A stretch of 64,000 nt of DNA from Anaerolineae bacterium (lineage in GTDB: Bacteria > Chloroflexota > Anaerolineae > Caldilineales > Caldilineaceae). Made by a program: the position numbers and the translations under genes. How positions within the stretch are numbered: position 1 is the stretch's first letter; each line of letters starts with the position of its first letter. The stretch lies in the NCBI GenBank assembly GCA_030432295.1, contig JAUIHI010000009.1:124001-188000 (forward strand), in the 5' to 3' direction. The notes under the pieces are model-generated. The model searched no databases. It was not told the DNA's origin and saw nothing but the letters and a program-made list of their open reading frames with translations. Positions 50,225-58,834 of this stretch are shown here, piece after piece.

Positions 50225-50620
50225 ATGCACATCAGCGACTACCAAAACTGGGTGGAAAACTGGGACAAAGCCCGCACCTGGGACCGGGTGCTGGTGAGCC
50301 ACACCCTCCTGCACGCGCTGGAAGAACTGGGCGAGGTGAGCAAACTGGTGCAGATGCTGGAAGGCTACCGCCCCCTCGACCCGCCGAACGAAGAAGCCGT
50401 GCGCGATCTGCTGGCTCTGGAACTGAGCGATCTACAAGTGATGCTCTTCAAAATCGCCTACCAGTGTGGGATCGATATGGAAGATGCCCTGCGCCTGGGA
50501 CAGGCTAAAGCCGACGCCCGCTTTCCCGACCCGTCCACCGGTCCCGCCAGTCAGCAAACCTATCGGGCGCGGCTGGATGAGCGGGTGGCCGCGCTGGATT
50601 CCGCACCGGACTCACAATGA
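50225..50620 (+). CDS. MazG-like nucleotide pyrophosphohydrolase
   Basis: This is a 131-residue all-alpha NTP pyrophosphatase-like protein. The metal-binding pattern ExxE ... ExxD is seen as LEELGEVSKL and ALELSDLQV. Such proteins clear non-standard nucleotides. The ATG at 50225 begins the conserved region; an ATG at 50192 lies inside the preceding hairpin. The stop overlaps the next start (ATGA). Confidence 0.78.
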   Translation: MHISDYQNWVENWDKARTWDRVLVSHTLLHALEELGEVSKLVQMLEGYRPLDPPNEEAVRDLLALELSDLQVMLFKIAYQCGIDMEDALRLGQAKADARFPDPSTGPASQQTYRARLDERVAALDSAPDSQ

Positions 50621-51270
50621 AACTGATTCCTCTGGCCCGGGTTGCCGCGTTCAGTCTATTGGTTGTGCTGCTCTACGGGTTGCTGTTGCTGCGTGTCCCC
50701 CTGGCGCTGGAAAGCGGCTGGGATGTGCGGCTGGCCTGGTTGGGGCAAAACGGGCTGGTGTGGATGCTCGGGGGCTGGCTGGCGCTGGCTGGGGTCTTTG
50801 GCTGGATGGTCTTTCTGGTGGCGCTGATGCACGTCTATTCACCGGCTATGCGCGTGGCCACAATGCTGCAAAGCGGGCTGATGCTCCTTTCTGCCGGGCT
50901 GCTCATCGCCGGGGTGACGGTCTGGATGGCGCTGCTGCCGACCGCGGCTGATGGGGAATGGGCCGCCTTCATCGACCGACTGGCCCTGGCTTTCCTGGGC
51001 GGCGGACTCTTTATGGCAGGCGCAACGACCGCCTGGATCACCCTGGATTTGGGCCTGCTGCACAGACTGCCCTGGCCCTGGCTGCTCCCCGGCACACTCG
51101 CCGCGGCGTTGTGGATTCCGTCGCCCTTTCTCCTGCCCGCAGCCCTGCCAGCGCTGCTCGGCCTGGCACTCCTCGCCCTCTGGACCGGCTTCTGGGCCAC
51201 CCGTCCGACACTTCCTCCGGTCTATCAGGAACTGACCAGCGATCTGCTGCGCACGATTCAAAATCGGTAG
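50617..51270 (+). CDS. integral membrane protein of unknown function
   Basis: This is a 217-residue hydrophobic protein with about six membrane segments (first at residues 7-26) and short charged loops. I recognise no family. It is coupled to the MazG-like gene by a four-base overlap, so the two may be used together, but no function can be named. Confidence 0.6.
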   Translation: MKLIPLARVAAFSLLVVLLYGLLLLRVPLALESGWDVRLAWLGQNGLVWMLGGWLALAGVFGWMVFLVALMHVYSPAMRVATMLQSGLMLLSAGLLIAGVTVWMALLPTAADGEWAAFIDRLALAFLGGGLFMAGATTAWITLDLGLLHRLPWPWLLPGTLAAALWIPSPFLLPAALPALLGLALLALWTGFWATRPTLPPVYQELTSDLLRTIQNR

Positions 51271-51520
51271 GACGGACTGCCCGCCCGCACATTCGCGGCC
51301 GCAAAGACAACCCCCGCCTCGGCCAGATCGCCGGAACGAAATTCCCGCCGCATCCACTCAATTGCGCCGCTTTCCGCTCGCCCACAATCCCGCCGACGAC
51401 GACAGCCAGGGGACTTTCCAGATGGATGAGGGTAATTGTCGGCGTAATACCGGGCGTCCCTGCCCAGCGGTCCATGTGGTTCGTTTGGGTTACAGCAGAG
51501 TTGTCCGACTTGTCAAATAC
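51271..51520 (-). pseudogene. possible frameshifted gene remnant
   Basis: This 380-base gap before the aldolase gene holds minus-strand coding-like sequence in two frames. One frame reads GTPGITPTITLIHLESPLAV and VVGGIVGER up to about 51365. A single frame change then gives IEWMRREFRSGDLAEAGVVF and AAANVRAGSPSYR, running to 51271. Together they look like the tail of a decayed gene, overlapping the end of the membrane-protein gene region. I cannot name the family, and the pattern may be chance. Confidence 0.35.
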
Positions 51521-51653
51521 AAAATTGATTGAAACCCTATTCCCACAGCAGATTGTCAAATTCCGCCGCTCGTACTACAATCTTTAGAGGGAGCAACCCA
51601 CCGGCTGCCACCTGTAACTTTCAATTTGCCACTTGCCATCTGCGAGGAGCCAC

Positions 51654-52316
51654 GTGACCGACATACAGACAATCCTAACCATTTTACAGCGGGGCGGCGT
51701 CGTCCCTGTCGTCCGTCTGCCCAGCCTGGAGCAGGCCGTACCGCTGGTGCGGGCACTCCTGGCCGGTGGCATCACCGCCATCGAACCCACAATGACTTCC
51801 CCCGGCGCGCTGGATGTGCTGCCGATTCTCCTGGCCGAGATTCCCGCCTTTGGCGCGGGCGAGGCTGTGCTGGGCATGGGCAGCGTGACCAGCCCGGAGC
51901 AGGCCGCCGCTGCCATCGACGCTGGCGCACACTTTATTGTCGCGCCGGTGCTGGACCTGCCGACTGTCGCCTACTGCGTGGAGCGGGGCGTGCCGGTGAT
52001 GCCCGGCGCGCTCACCCCTTCCGAAATACAGACGGCCTGGAAAGCGGGCGCGTCGGTGGTGAAGGTCTTCCCGGCCCGGGTCTTTGGCCCCGGCTATTTC
52101 AAAGATGTGCTGGCTCCTCTGCCCCATCTGCGCCTGATGCCGACTGGCGGCGTGGACCTCTCCAACGCGACCGATTTTGTGAAGGCAGGCGCGGTGGCTG
52201 TGGGTGTGGGCAGCGCACTGGTGGACAAGAAATTGATCGACGCGGGCGACTGGGCGGAGATTACCCGGCGTTCGGCTGAATATGTCCGTACTGTACACGA
52301 AGCAAGAGGAAAATAA
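51654..52316 (+). CDS. eda: bifunctional KDPG/4-hydroxy-2-oxoglutarate aldolase
   Basis: This is a 220-residue class I aldolase that splits 2-keto-3-deoxy-6-phosphogluconate to pyruvate and glyceraldehyde 3-phosphate. The Schiff-base Lys is in VVKVFPARVFGP, and the phosphate loop LMPTGGVDLSN is present. The usual EVTLRT motif is IEPTMTSP: the Glu is kept, but the Arg is replaced by Thr, as in a subgroup with wider substrate range. GAGGAG lies 5 bases before the GTG at 51654. The stop overlaps the kinase start by one base, forming an eda-kdgK pair. Confidence 0.88.
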   Translation: MTDIQTILTILQRGGVVPVVRLPSLEQAVPLVRALLAGGITAIEPTMTSPGALDVLPILLAEIPAFGAGEAVLGMGSVTSPEQAAAAIDAGAHFIVAPVLDLPTVAYCVERGVPVMPGALTPSEIQTAWKAGASVVKVFPARVFGPGYFKDVLAPLPHLRLMPTGGVDLSNATDFVKAGAVAVGVGSALVDKKLIDAGDWAEITRRSAEYVRTVHEARGK

Positions 52317-53305
52317 TGGCTACCTACGACGTAGTAACTTTGGGCGAAACAATGTTGCGCTTTACCCCTCCCGGTGTCCAGCGCATCGATCAGGCCCCCC
52401 ACTTTGAGTTGGAAGTGGGCGGAACCGAATCCAACACATCCGTCGGGCTGGCCCGGCTGGGGCTGAATGTGGCCTGGCTCTCTCGCTTGCCCGCCAACCC
52501 CCTGGGACGGCGCATTGCCCGCACATTGGCCGGGCAGGGGGTGGACACATCCTACATCGCCTGGTCGGCCACAGACCGGCTGGGGCTCTATTTTATCGAG
52601 TTCGGCGACGGCCCCCGGCCCACGCAGGTGACCTATGACCGGGCTGATTCGGCGATGAGCCGGATGCAGCCGGAGGAGTTGCCTACCGAACTCTTCGAGC
52701 CGGGCCAATCGCGCCATCTGCACCTGACCGGAATTACTGTCGCCATCAGCGAGAGTGCCGCTGCCACGGCCCGACGTGCGGTAGAACTGGCAAAGGCCGC
52801 GGGGATGAGTTTCAGCTTCGATGTGAACTACCGGGCCAAGCTCTGGTCGCCAGCAGAGGCCAAGGCGGGCTGCCACGAATTCGCATCCGCGGCCAATATC
52901 TTTTTCACCCCTGTCCGGGACGCTGAGTCCATCTACGGCGTCTCTGGCGACCCCGACACAGCCCTGGCCGAATTGCAGGCCCAATACCCCCAGGCCACAA
53001 TTATCCTGACATTGGGCGCAGAGGGGGCTATTGGCGCAGAGCCGGGCAAGACGCCCATCAGCCAGTCCGTCTTCCCCGCGGGGACCGTCGGGCGCATCGG
53101 CGGCGGCGACGCCTTTACAGCGGGCGTACTCTACGGCTATCTCAGCGACACAAACCCGGACACCCGTCTGGCAACTGCTCTGCGCTGGGGCGCGGCCGCG
53201 GCGGCCTACAAATATACGATCCCCGGCGATATGCCCCTCTTCGAGAAAGAGGAAGTCGAAGGGCTGCTGCACAGCGGCAATCAGGCCCCTCAGGTGAGGA
53301 GATAG
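52316..53305 (+). CDS. kdgK: 2-keto-3-deoxygluconate kinase (PfkB family)
   Basis: This is a 329-residue ribokinase-fold sugar kinase that phosphorylates KDG at C6. It has LGETMLRFTPP at the start, the GGTESNTSVGLARLG glycine region and the catalytic anion hole IGGGDAFTAGV with the base Asp. Directly after eda, it supports a route from 2-keto-3-deoxygluconate through KDPG to pyruvate, fed by the dehydratases at 38347 and 45485. Relatives that use fructose or other sugars cannot be excluded. Confidence 0.87.
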   Translation: MATYDVVTLGETMLRFTPPGVQRIDQAPHFELEVGGTESNTSVGLARLGLNVAWLSRLPANPLGRRIARTLAGQGVDTSYIAWSATDRLGLYFIEFGDGPRPTQVTYDRADSAMSRMQPEELPTELFEPGQSRHLHLTGITVAISESAAATARRAVELAKAAGMSFSFDVNYRAKLWSPAEAKAGCHEFASAANIFFTPVRDAESIYGVSGDPDTALAELQAQYPQATIILTLGAEGAIGAEPGKTPISQSVFPAGTVGRIGGGDAFTAGVLYGYLSDTNPDTRLATALRWGAAAAAYKYTIPGDMPLFEKEEVEGLLHSGNQAPQVRR

Positions 53306-53307
53306 GC

Positions 53308-53380
53308 GAGTTGCGGGTTGCGAATTGCGAGTTAGGCGGTGCATCCGAGCGCAATTCGCAACCCGCAACTCGTAACCCGC
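53308..53380. repeat. GCGGGTT/GCGAATT 7-nt inverted repeat
   Basis: CGAGTTGCGGGTTGCGAATT plus GCGAGTT is matched by GCAATTCGCAACCCGCAACT. It starts 3 bases after the kinase stop and ends at the next start codon. The word family is the one inside the YfhO gene at 10301. Confidence 0.88.
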
Positions 53381-54445
53381 ATGTCTGACGAAACCCACTA
53401 CCAAATCCTCGGCATCCACCGGCGCGCGCCCATCGAAGTGATCGATGCGGCCTATCAGCGCCTGCAACGGCTGCACCAGGGCGAATATATGCCTGTGCTG
53501 CCGGGGATGGAAGTGGAGGAGACTCCCGCCCAGGCCCAGTGGCGGCGTATCCAACTGGCCTATGACATCCTGAGCAGCCCTATCCACCGGCCCATCTACG
53601 ATGACAAACTGTGGAATGAGGCCCGCCACGCGCCCCCGCCAGCCAAGACCCTATCCGGCAAAAACATTCTGGAACCCCAGGGGGCGTGGCTTTCTTCCCA
53701 GAAACGGGAAGAGGGCTTTCTCTTTTTTCGGATTGGCTGGTCCGCAGATTTTGGCAAAATCCAGGCCCAATTGGAACAGGCCATTCCCGCCGCGGACCGG
53801 CTCTACAGCTCGGAGACCGGCCAATGGCGGCTGGTGGATCGTTACGACGATCTGCTGGCCGAACTCTTCGACAACTTCGAGCGGACCGACCAGCCACCGC
53901 CCAAAGAACTTCCCCGTCCCATCTACCAACGCAAGGAATTCACCCCTACCATCCGCCGCACCTGGCAGCCCTGGACAGGTTGGCCGCTTGTGCTGATTGG
54001 CGGGCTGATTGTGGCGATTGGGGCTACCCTCTTTTTCCCGGCCAACCGCCAGGCCGAGCTTGCGGCCCAGGCCACGGCGACCGCGGTGGTGGCGGCCAAC
54101 GCGGCTCGGGGTTTTGTCAACCAGGGGCCGACGCCCACCTCCACACCTGTACCGGTGAGTGTTGTGCGGGCATCGCTCGTCTATGCCTCGGTCTATCTGC
54201 GCAGCGGTCCCGGAACCGACTTCCCCTCCCTGGCCCTGCTGGACAATCAGCAGGAATACCTGCTGGTGGGCCGCACTATCGACAACACCTGGCTTGTCCT
54301 TTCGGACGGGGAACAGGCGGGCTGGGTCGCTGCCTTTACAGTGACGCCGCTTGGGCCTCTCGACGGGTTGGCGCTCTTTGGCGTGGGAGACGAATTGCCC
54401 GGTTTTGTTCCCACCCCTACGCCGGAACCCGAATCTCTGCAATGA
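53381..54445 (+). CDS. J-domain-like membrane protein with SH3 domain
   Basis: This is a 354-residue protein in three parts. An N-terminal J-like helical domain (THYQILGIHRRAPIEVIDAA, then QWRRIQLAYDILSSPIHRPIYD) lacks the HPD motif needed to stimulate DnaK; HQG stands there. A membrane helix (about 201-220) and an Ala-rich segment follow. The C-terminal bacterial SH3 domain (YLRSGPGTDFP ... WLVLSDGEQAGWVAA) would face outside and may bind cell wall. A PTPTPEPE tail ends the protein. The role is unknown. Confidence 0.75.
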   Translation: MSDETHYQILGIHRRAPIEVIDAAYQRLQRLHQGEYMPVLPGMEVEETPAQAQWRRIQLAYDILSSPIHRPIYDDKLWNEARHAPPPAKTLSGKNILEPQGAWLSSQKREEGFLFFRIGWSADFGKIQAQLEQAIPAADRLYSSETGQWRLVDRYDDLLAELFDNFERTDQPPPKELPRPIYQRKEFTPTIRRTWQPWTGWPLVLIGGLIVAIGATLFFPANRQAELAAQATATAVVAANAARGFVNQGPTPTSTPVPVSVVRASLVYASVYLRSGPGTDFPSLALLDNQQEYLLVGRTIDNTWLVLSDGEQAGWVAAFTVTPLGPLDGLALFGVGDELPGFVPTPTPEPESLQ

Positions 54446-54474
54446 CGTTGTGGTTGGGGAATTGGCTGATTTCG

Positions 54475-54501
54475 TGACTGCTTACACGGGCGTGCTATAA
54501 T
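54475..54501 (+). promoter_or_regulatory. promoter candidate for the cytochrome lipoprotein
   Basis: GTGACT (54475) and TATAAT (54496) are 15 bases apart. The -10 is perfect but the spacing is short. The cytochrome ATG is about 100 bases downstream. Confidence 0.45.
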
Positions 54502-54602
54502 GTCCTTTCCCGTCGGGCATTGCCAGCCGGTACGTTCTATCCAATTCCTTCGTTGCGGCCGTCTGTTTGCCCCAGCCGCGGCGAATCGTGAGGCGTTTTT
54601 GT

Positions 54603-55076
54603 ATGCTGCGTTTGTCTCTTTTGGCGTTGTCGATTGCGCTCTGTTTGGCCGGTTGTCTGCCGGCGGCTGTCGATCCGGCTGGGCTGATGACGAGTGTGGC
54701 CTTTGCGCCTACCGCCATCGCCCGGCTTTCCACACCCAGCGCATTGCACGCTTCGGCGGAGAAACTGGACGAAGGGCTGCGCACCTATCGTAGCCAGTAT
54801 TGCGGTGTCTGCCATCAGTTGACAGTAGGGGGAACCACCGGCCAGTTTGGGCCAAGCCACGACGGCCTGGCCTGGACAGCCCAGCGTCGGCTTCTGGACC
54901 CGGCCTATACGGGCCAGGCCACCACCCCCCACGAATATTTGCGCGAAAGTATTCTGTCACCCGAAGTCTACATTGTGGATGGCTATGCGGATTCGTCCCA
55001 TCACATGCCTTCCTATGCCCATCTGAGCAGTTCCGAGATCGATGCGTTGATCTACCTGATGGAGAATCAGTGGTAA
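54603..55076 (+). CDS. lipoprotein c-type cytochrome
   Basis: This is a 157-residue membrane-anchored cytochrome. The signal peptide ends in lipobox CLAGC with the lipid Cys at residue 18. The haem site is CGVCH (Cys67, Cys70, His71), and SSHHMPSYAHLS provides the Met sixth ligand. The C-terminal helix SSSEIDALIYLMENQW fits class I. It presumably carries electrons at the outer face of the membrane. The next gene, 65 bases on, encodes a secreted protein with a haem-binding-type domain. ATG 54603 is preferred over the earlier 54567. Confidence 0.85.
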   Translation: MLRLSLLALSIALCLAGCLPAAVDPAGLMTSVAFAPTAIARLSTPSALHASAEKLDEGLRTYRSQYCGVCHQLTVGGTTGQFGPSHDGLAWTAQRRLLDPAYTGQATTPHEYLRESILSPEVYIVDGYADSSHHMPSYAHLSSSEIDALIYLMENQW

Positions 55077-55141
55077 GAAAAAACAACGCAAAGTTTGCGT
55101 CCTGTGTGATCGTGTTTTGTCTTTTTAGAGGAGGAGTAAAA

Positions 55142-57088
55142 ATGAAGCTAGAAAATTCGTACAATTGGAATCGCCGATTGGTCATTCTGGCGCTGGTCGT
55201 AGCTCTATCGGTGGTTGGGCTGGTCGGCTCGGCTATGGCCCAGGAAGATGGCAACACAGGGGTCATTGTGGCCGAAGGTTTCAACAGCCCCCAGGGGATT
55301 CTTGTCACCCGCAACGGCAGCCTGTGGGTCATTGATTCAGGCGTGGGCGGTATCAATGAGGCCAGTGCGATGGACCCCAATACGGGTGAAGTGGTGACAG
55401 CCAAAGTGGGCAATACCTCCCGTGTGATGCAGGTGCAGCCCAACGGCACACAGACCGAAATCAGCACATTGCCTTCGGTGGTGGCGGGCACAGATACCAC
55501 CGGCGGCGCACGTCTGGTCATCCTCAATGGCGTACTCTATGCCACCAGCGGCGTCTGGGTGCAGGCAGCGCGGGACGAACCGCTGCCCAATACCGCGTCG
55601 ATTTTGGAAGTGCGCCAGGGCGATGTGAAGGAAATCGCCCAGACCTGGCAGTTGGAAATGGATGAAAACCCGGACGGTTTTGTCGTTGAATCCCACCCAT
55701 TTGGTATGGCTGCGGGACCGGACGGTCTGTTGTATGTGGCCGATGCGGGGGCCAACACGCTGTTGAGTGTGGATCCCGGAACTGGCGCGGTGGAACTGGT
55801 CGCAGTCTTTGATGGCGTCGCCAGCCCGCTGCCCAATCCAGGGCGGGGCGGTGCGTTGGAGTCGGACCCGGTTCCCACCGGTGTCACCTTTGGCGAAGAC
55901 GGAACCATTTATGTGTCGCTCCTGCCCGGCTTCCCCTTCCTGCCCGGCGCATCCAAAGTGGTGACAGTGGACCCGGACAGCGGTGAAGTTGCTGACTTCG
56001 CCACCGGGCTGACAATGCTCACCGACCTGCGCACCGGCCCGGACGGCGAACTCTATGCGGTCCAGTTGGGTGTCTTTACGGATCAGGGGCCTATCCCCGA
56101 CAGCGGCGCTATCCTGCGCATTGGCGAAGGCGAAAGCTCCACTGTGTTGCTCGATGGGCTGGCTTTCCCGACTTCGATTGATTTTGATGCAGACGGCAAC
56201 GGCTATGTGACAGTCAACGGCGTGGGCGCACCGGGCAGCGGGCAGGTGGTGCGCTTCGATGGACTGACCGACTTTGAGGGCGAGCCAATGGGCGCGGCGG
56301 ATGCTTCAGCCCCGTCTACTTCCGCCCGGCCTGTGCCCGTGACGGAAGTAGAGACCCCTGCTGTAGCAGACGAGACAGAAATGGAAGAGCCGGAGAACGG
56401 CTGCGCCAATTTGCCCGCCCACGACAGCCTGACCGAAGTGCTGGCGGCTGTGGTGGAAGGCGCTGACAACGGCGGCTTTGGCTTCCACATGTGGGCCACG
56501 CTGGTGGATCGGGACGGCGTCGTCTGCGCGGTCACTTTCTCCGGCGAGGATCGGGGCGATCAGTGGCCCGGCAGCCGGATTATCTCCGGGCAGAAAGCCA
56601 ATACGGCCAACGCCTTCAGCCTGCCCGGTCTGGCTCTGAGCACCGGCAATCTCTACAGCGCTGTGCAGCCCGGCGGCAGTCTCTTTGGCCTGCAAGAGAG
56701 CAATCCGGTGGATACGTCCGTCGCCTACTTCGGCTCGGCCAGCAACTTTGGCACGGAAAACGACCCGATGATCGGTCTGCGGCTGGGCGGTGTGAATGTC
56801 TTTGGCGGCGGGTTAGCGCTATATGACGCGGACGGCGCGCTGCTGGGTGCGGTCGGTGTCAGCGGGGATAGCTCCTGCACAGACCACATCATCGCCTGGA
56901 AGGTACGGGACGCACTGGGGCTGGACAATGTGCCCGACGGTGTCAGCGCCACGGGCGACGACAATATCGTCTTTGACATCGAAGACGGCGCGAGTGCCAG
57001 CGGTTGGGGCCAGCCTACCTGCGGTCTGGGCGAAGTCGAGATTGCCGCGGATCTGCCCGAATCGTTCCCGGTGGGGGCGAATGAGTAG
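55142..57088 (+). CDS. secreted ScyD/ScyE-like propeller fused to GlcG/HbpS domain
   Basis: This is a 648-residue exported protein. The signal peptide is cut near AMA-QE (residue 33). Residues about 40-400 form NHL-type propeller blades with the ScyD/ScyE pattern (VIVAEGFNSPQGILVTRNG, FGMAAGPDGLLYVADAGAN, split). After an Ala/Glu/Pro linker, the last 225 residues (from about 420) resemble the GlcG/HbpS haem- or cobalamin-binding fold (GFHMWATLVDRDG, SGQKANTANAFSLPGLALST). The fusion is unusual. GGAGGAG precedes the ATG. The neighbouring cytochrome suggests a role at the cell surface with haem or redox, but this is inference. Confidence 0.72.
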   Translation: MKLENSYNWNRRLVILALVVALSVVGLVGSAMAQEDGNTGVIVAEGFNSPQGILVTRNGSLWVIDSGVGGINEASAMDPNTGEVVTAKVGNTSRVMQVQPNGTQTEISTLPSVVAGTDTTGGARLVILNGVLYATSGVWVQAARDEPLPNTASILEVRQGDVKEIAQTWQLEMDENPDGFVVESHPFGMAAGPDGLLYVADAGANTLLSVDPGTGAVELVAVFDGVASPLPNPGRGGALESDPVPTGVTFGEDGTIYVSLLPGFPFLPGASKVVTVDPDSGEVADFATGLTMLTDLRTGPDGELYAVQLGVFTDQGPIPDSGAILRIGEGESSTVLLDGLAFPTSIDFDADGNGYVTVNGVGAPGSGQVVRFDGLTDFEGEPMGAADASAPSTSARPVPVTEVETPAVADETEMEEPENGCANLPAHDSLTEVLAAVVEGADNGGFGFHMWATLVDRDGVVCAVTFSGEDRGDQWPGSRIISGQKANTANAFSLPGLALSTGNLYSAVQPGGSLFGLQESNPVDTSVAYFGSASNFGTENDPMIGLRLGGVNVFGGGLALYDADGALLGAVGVSGDSSCTDHIIAWKVRDALGLDNVPDGVSATGDDNIVFDIEDGASASGWGQPTCGLGEVEIAADLPESFPVGANE

Positions 57089-57116
57089 GTTTTGAGCGAT
57101 TGACAGTTGAGATTTG

Positions 57117-57151
57117 AGAAAGGGGTGTGGCAAATGCCACGCCCCTTTTCT
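57117..57151. terminator. bidirectional terminator
   Basis: AGAAAGGGGTGTGGCA and TGCCACGCCCCTTTTCT pair nearly perfectly around AA. The poly-A left and poly-T right flanks let it end both converging transcripts (55142 plus and 57175 minus). Confidence 0.8.
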
Positions 57152-57174
57152 GTAGGCCAGACGGTCAGCCCGAG

Positions 57175-58614
57175 CTACGGCTGGCTCACCAGTGGCAAAA
57201 AGATGCTATTGGGCGGTTCTATTGCCGGGCGCGGCGTGGGCTGGGGTGTGGCTGTCCCGGTCGGTGTGGGTGGCAGGCTGGTGGGCACATCTGTGCTGGG
57301 GGCCCCCGGCGTCTGCGTTACGGTAGCGGTCGGTGTTTGGCTGGGCATCGCCGTTCGTGTAGCTGTAGCTGTTGCTGTTGCGGTTCCGGTTGGCGTTCCA
57401 GTGGATGTCCAGGTGGGTGATGGGGTTGGCTGACTGTCTGCCACATAGAAAGTTTTTGTGTAGCTGCGTTCGGAAAAATCCACCACAAAAGACCACTGAC
57501 CAACCGGCGCGTTGGCTTCCAAAGTGTAAGACCGATAAATCCAGGCTGTCAGCATCAGGCTGCCCTGCCGGGTGTAGCTCCACTCCCGAAAGAGCGAACC
57601 GTCCGGGCGCAGAATGCGATAGGATGCGGTCAGCCCAGAGGTAAAATGGCGGAAATATGAGGTGAAGTAGACCGGTTCGCCGGGCGCAAAGACCGTCCGC
57701 TCGTGGCTGTTGCCGGGGGACGGACAACCGGGCATCTCTGGGGCAGCATTGCCGGTTGTCAATTTGTTGACGCCTGGCTCCTGATAGGGGAGCTGCTCGG
57801 CCCACCAGGACGCCGCTGTGGTGGCGTTGCAGGCCCCAGCAAAGGGGTCCACCAGTTTTCCGTCCCGGTCGTAGAGTTCAAAATGCAGGTGGGGCGTGGA
57901 GGAGTTCCCCGAACTGCCTACAAGCCCCAACTGCTCCCCACTCGCTACCGATTCCCCCACACCTTTGGCCGTCACCGAGCCATTTTTCAGATGGCCGTAC
58001 CAGGCGGTGGAGCCGTCGTTGTGGCGGATGTAGACCGCATTCCACTGCTGGCCGGTGAAGCCACAACTGCGGTCGTACTGGCCGTCCTGTTTGTAGACGA
58101 CTATCCCAGGCGCGGCAGCCAGCACAGCCACTTCGCTGTTGTCCATTTTGTTCCACTGAAAGGGCGTGAGCAGAATATCCGTCCCTTTGTGGTTATAGCC
58201 GCCGCTGGTGTCATAGCTTGCCACACCGCAGGCGTAGTCCAACACCTGGTCAGGATAAGCGCTGTTGTGGTCCACAAAATTGGCGATGACCGCGTAGTGG
58301 AAGTCGGTCACGCTTTCCCCCTGCACGGGCAAGAGGGGCCAGGCCAGGCGCGGCTCCTCTTGTCCAGCCAAAGGCATCATCCCGGTGGCTTCCAGCCCGG
58401 CCACATTGCGCCGGATGGCCGACCAGATGGCCGCATACTCGGCGTCGGTCAGCTCCGGCTCGACGGGTTGGACACCCTCTGCAACCACATCCACTCCCTC
58501 TGCGTAATGAGGGATCGATGGCGGCTCCTCCGCACTCTGGGCGCGATCTGACAGTAGGGAGAGCATCCCTGCGGCCAGAATTGATAGGAGGACGAACAAA
58601 ACAGTGCGTGTCAT
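57175..58614 (-). CDS. secreted M23 family peptidase with Thr/Pro tail
   Basis: This is a 479-residue exported protein. A signal peptide (about 1-27) is followed by an M23 zinc endopeptidase domain with HxxxD (NHKGTDI) and HLHFE, which would cleave peptide bridges of cell wall or other glycine-rich peptides. A beta-sandwich-like domain (about 300-390) follows. The tail is very Thr/Pro-rich (TPTGTATATATATR) and ends IEPPNSIFLPLVSQP. This closing FLPLV pattern recurs in exported Chloroflexota proteins, from memory, and may be a sorting tag. The ribosome site is weak. Confidence 0.85.
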   Translation of the reverse strand: MTRTVLFVLLSILAAGMLSLLSDRAQSAEEPPSIPHYAEGVDVVAEGVQPVEPELTDAEYAAIWSAIRRNVAGLEATGMMPLAGQEEPRLAWPLLPVQGESVTDFHYAVIANFVDHNSAYPDQVLDYACGVASYDTSGGYNHKGTDILLTPFQWNKMDNSEVAVLAAAPGIVVYKQDGQYDRSCGFTGQQWNAVYIRHNDGSTAWYGHLKNGSVTAKGVGESVASGEQLGLVGSSGNSSTPHLHFELYDRDGKLVDPFAGACNATTAASWWAEQLPYQEPGVNKLTTGNAAPEMPGCPSPGNSHERTVFAPGEPVYFTSYFRHFTSGLTASYRILRPDGSLFREWSYTRQGSLMLTAWIYRSYTLEANAPVGQWSFVVDFSERSYTKTFYVADSQPTPSPTWTSTGTPTGTATATATATRTAMPSQTPTATVTQTPGAPSTDVPTSLPPTPTGTATPQPTPRPAIEPPNSIFLPLVSQP

Positions 58615-58834
58615 CAGGTCATCGGGTCAGCAGGCAAATCGTCAATCACATATCCTCAGTAACCCATTTTTTCTCGGATCCGACAATAGGAGATTTGCGC
58701 ATTAATTCAGCCAAAGGGTCGGTTTCGTGTCATCTGCCGGTCAGCAATCCTTGCGCTACTTGTGGTAGACTGCATCTGTTCTCTCTTTTCAAACCAATCA
58801 TCAGCATCCAAGCCCCAAATAAAAGGAGCAATTT

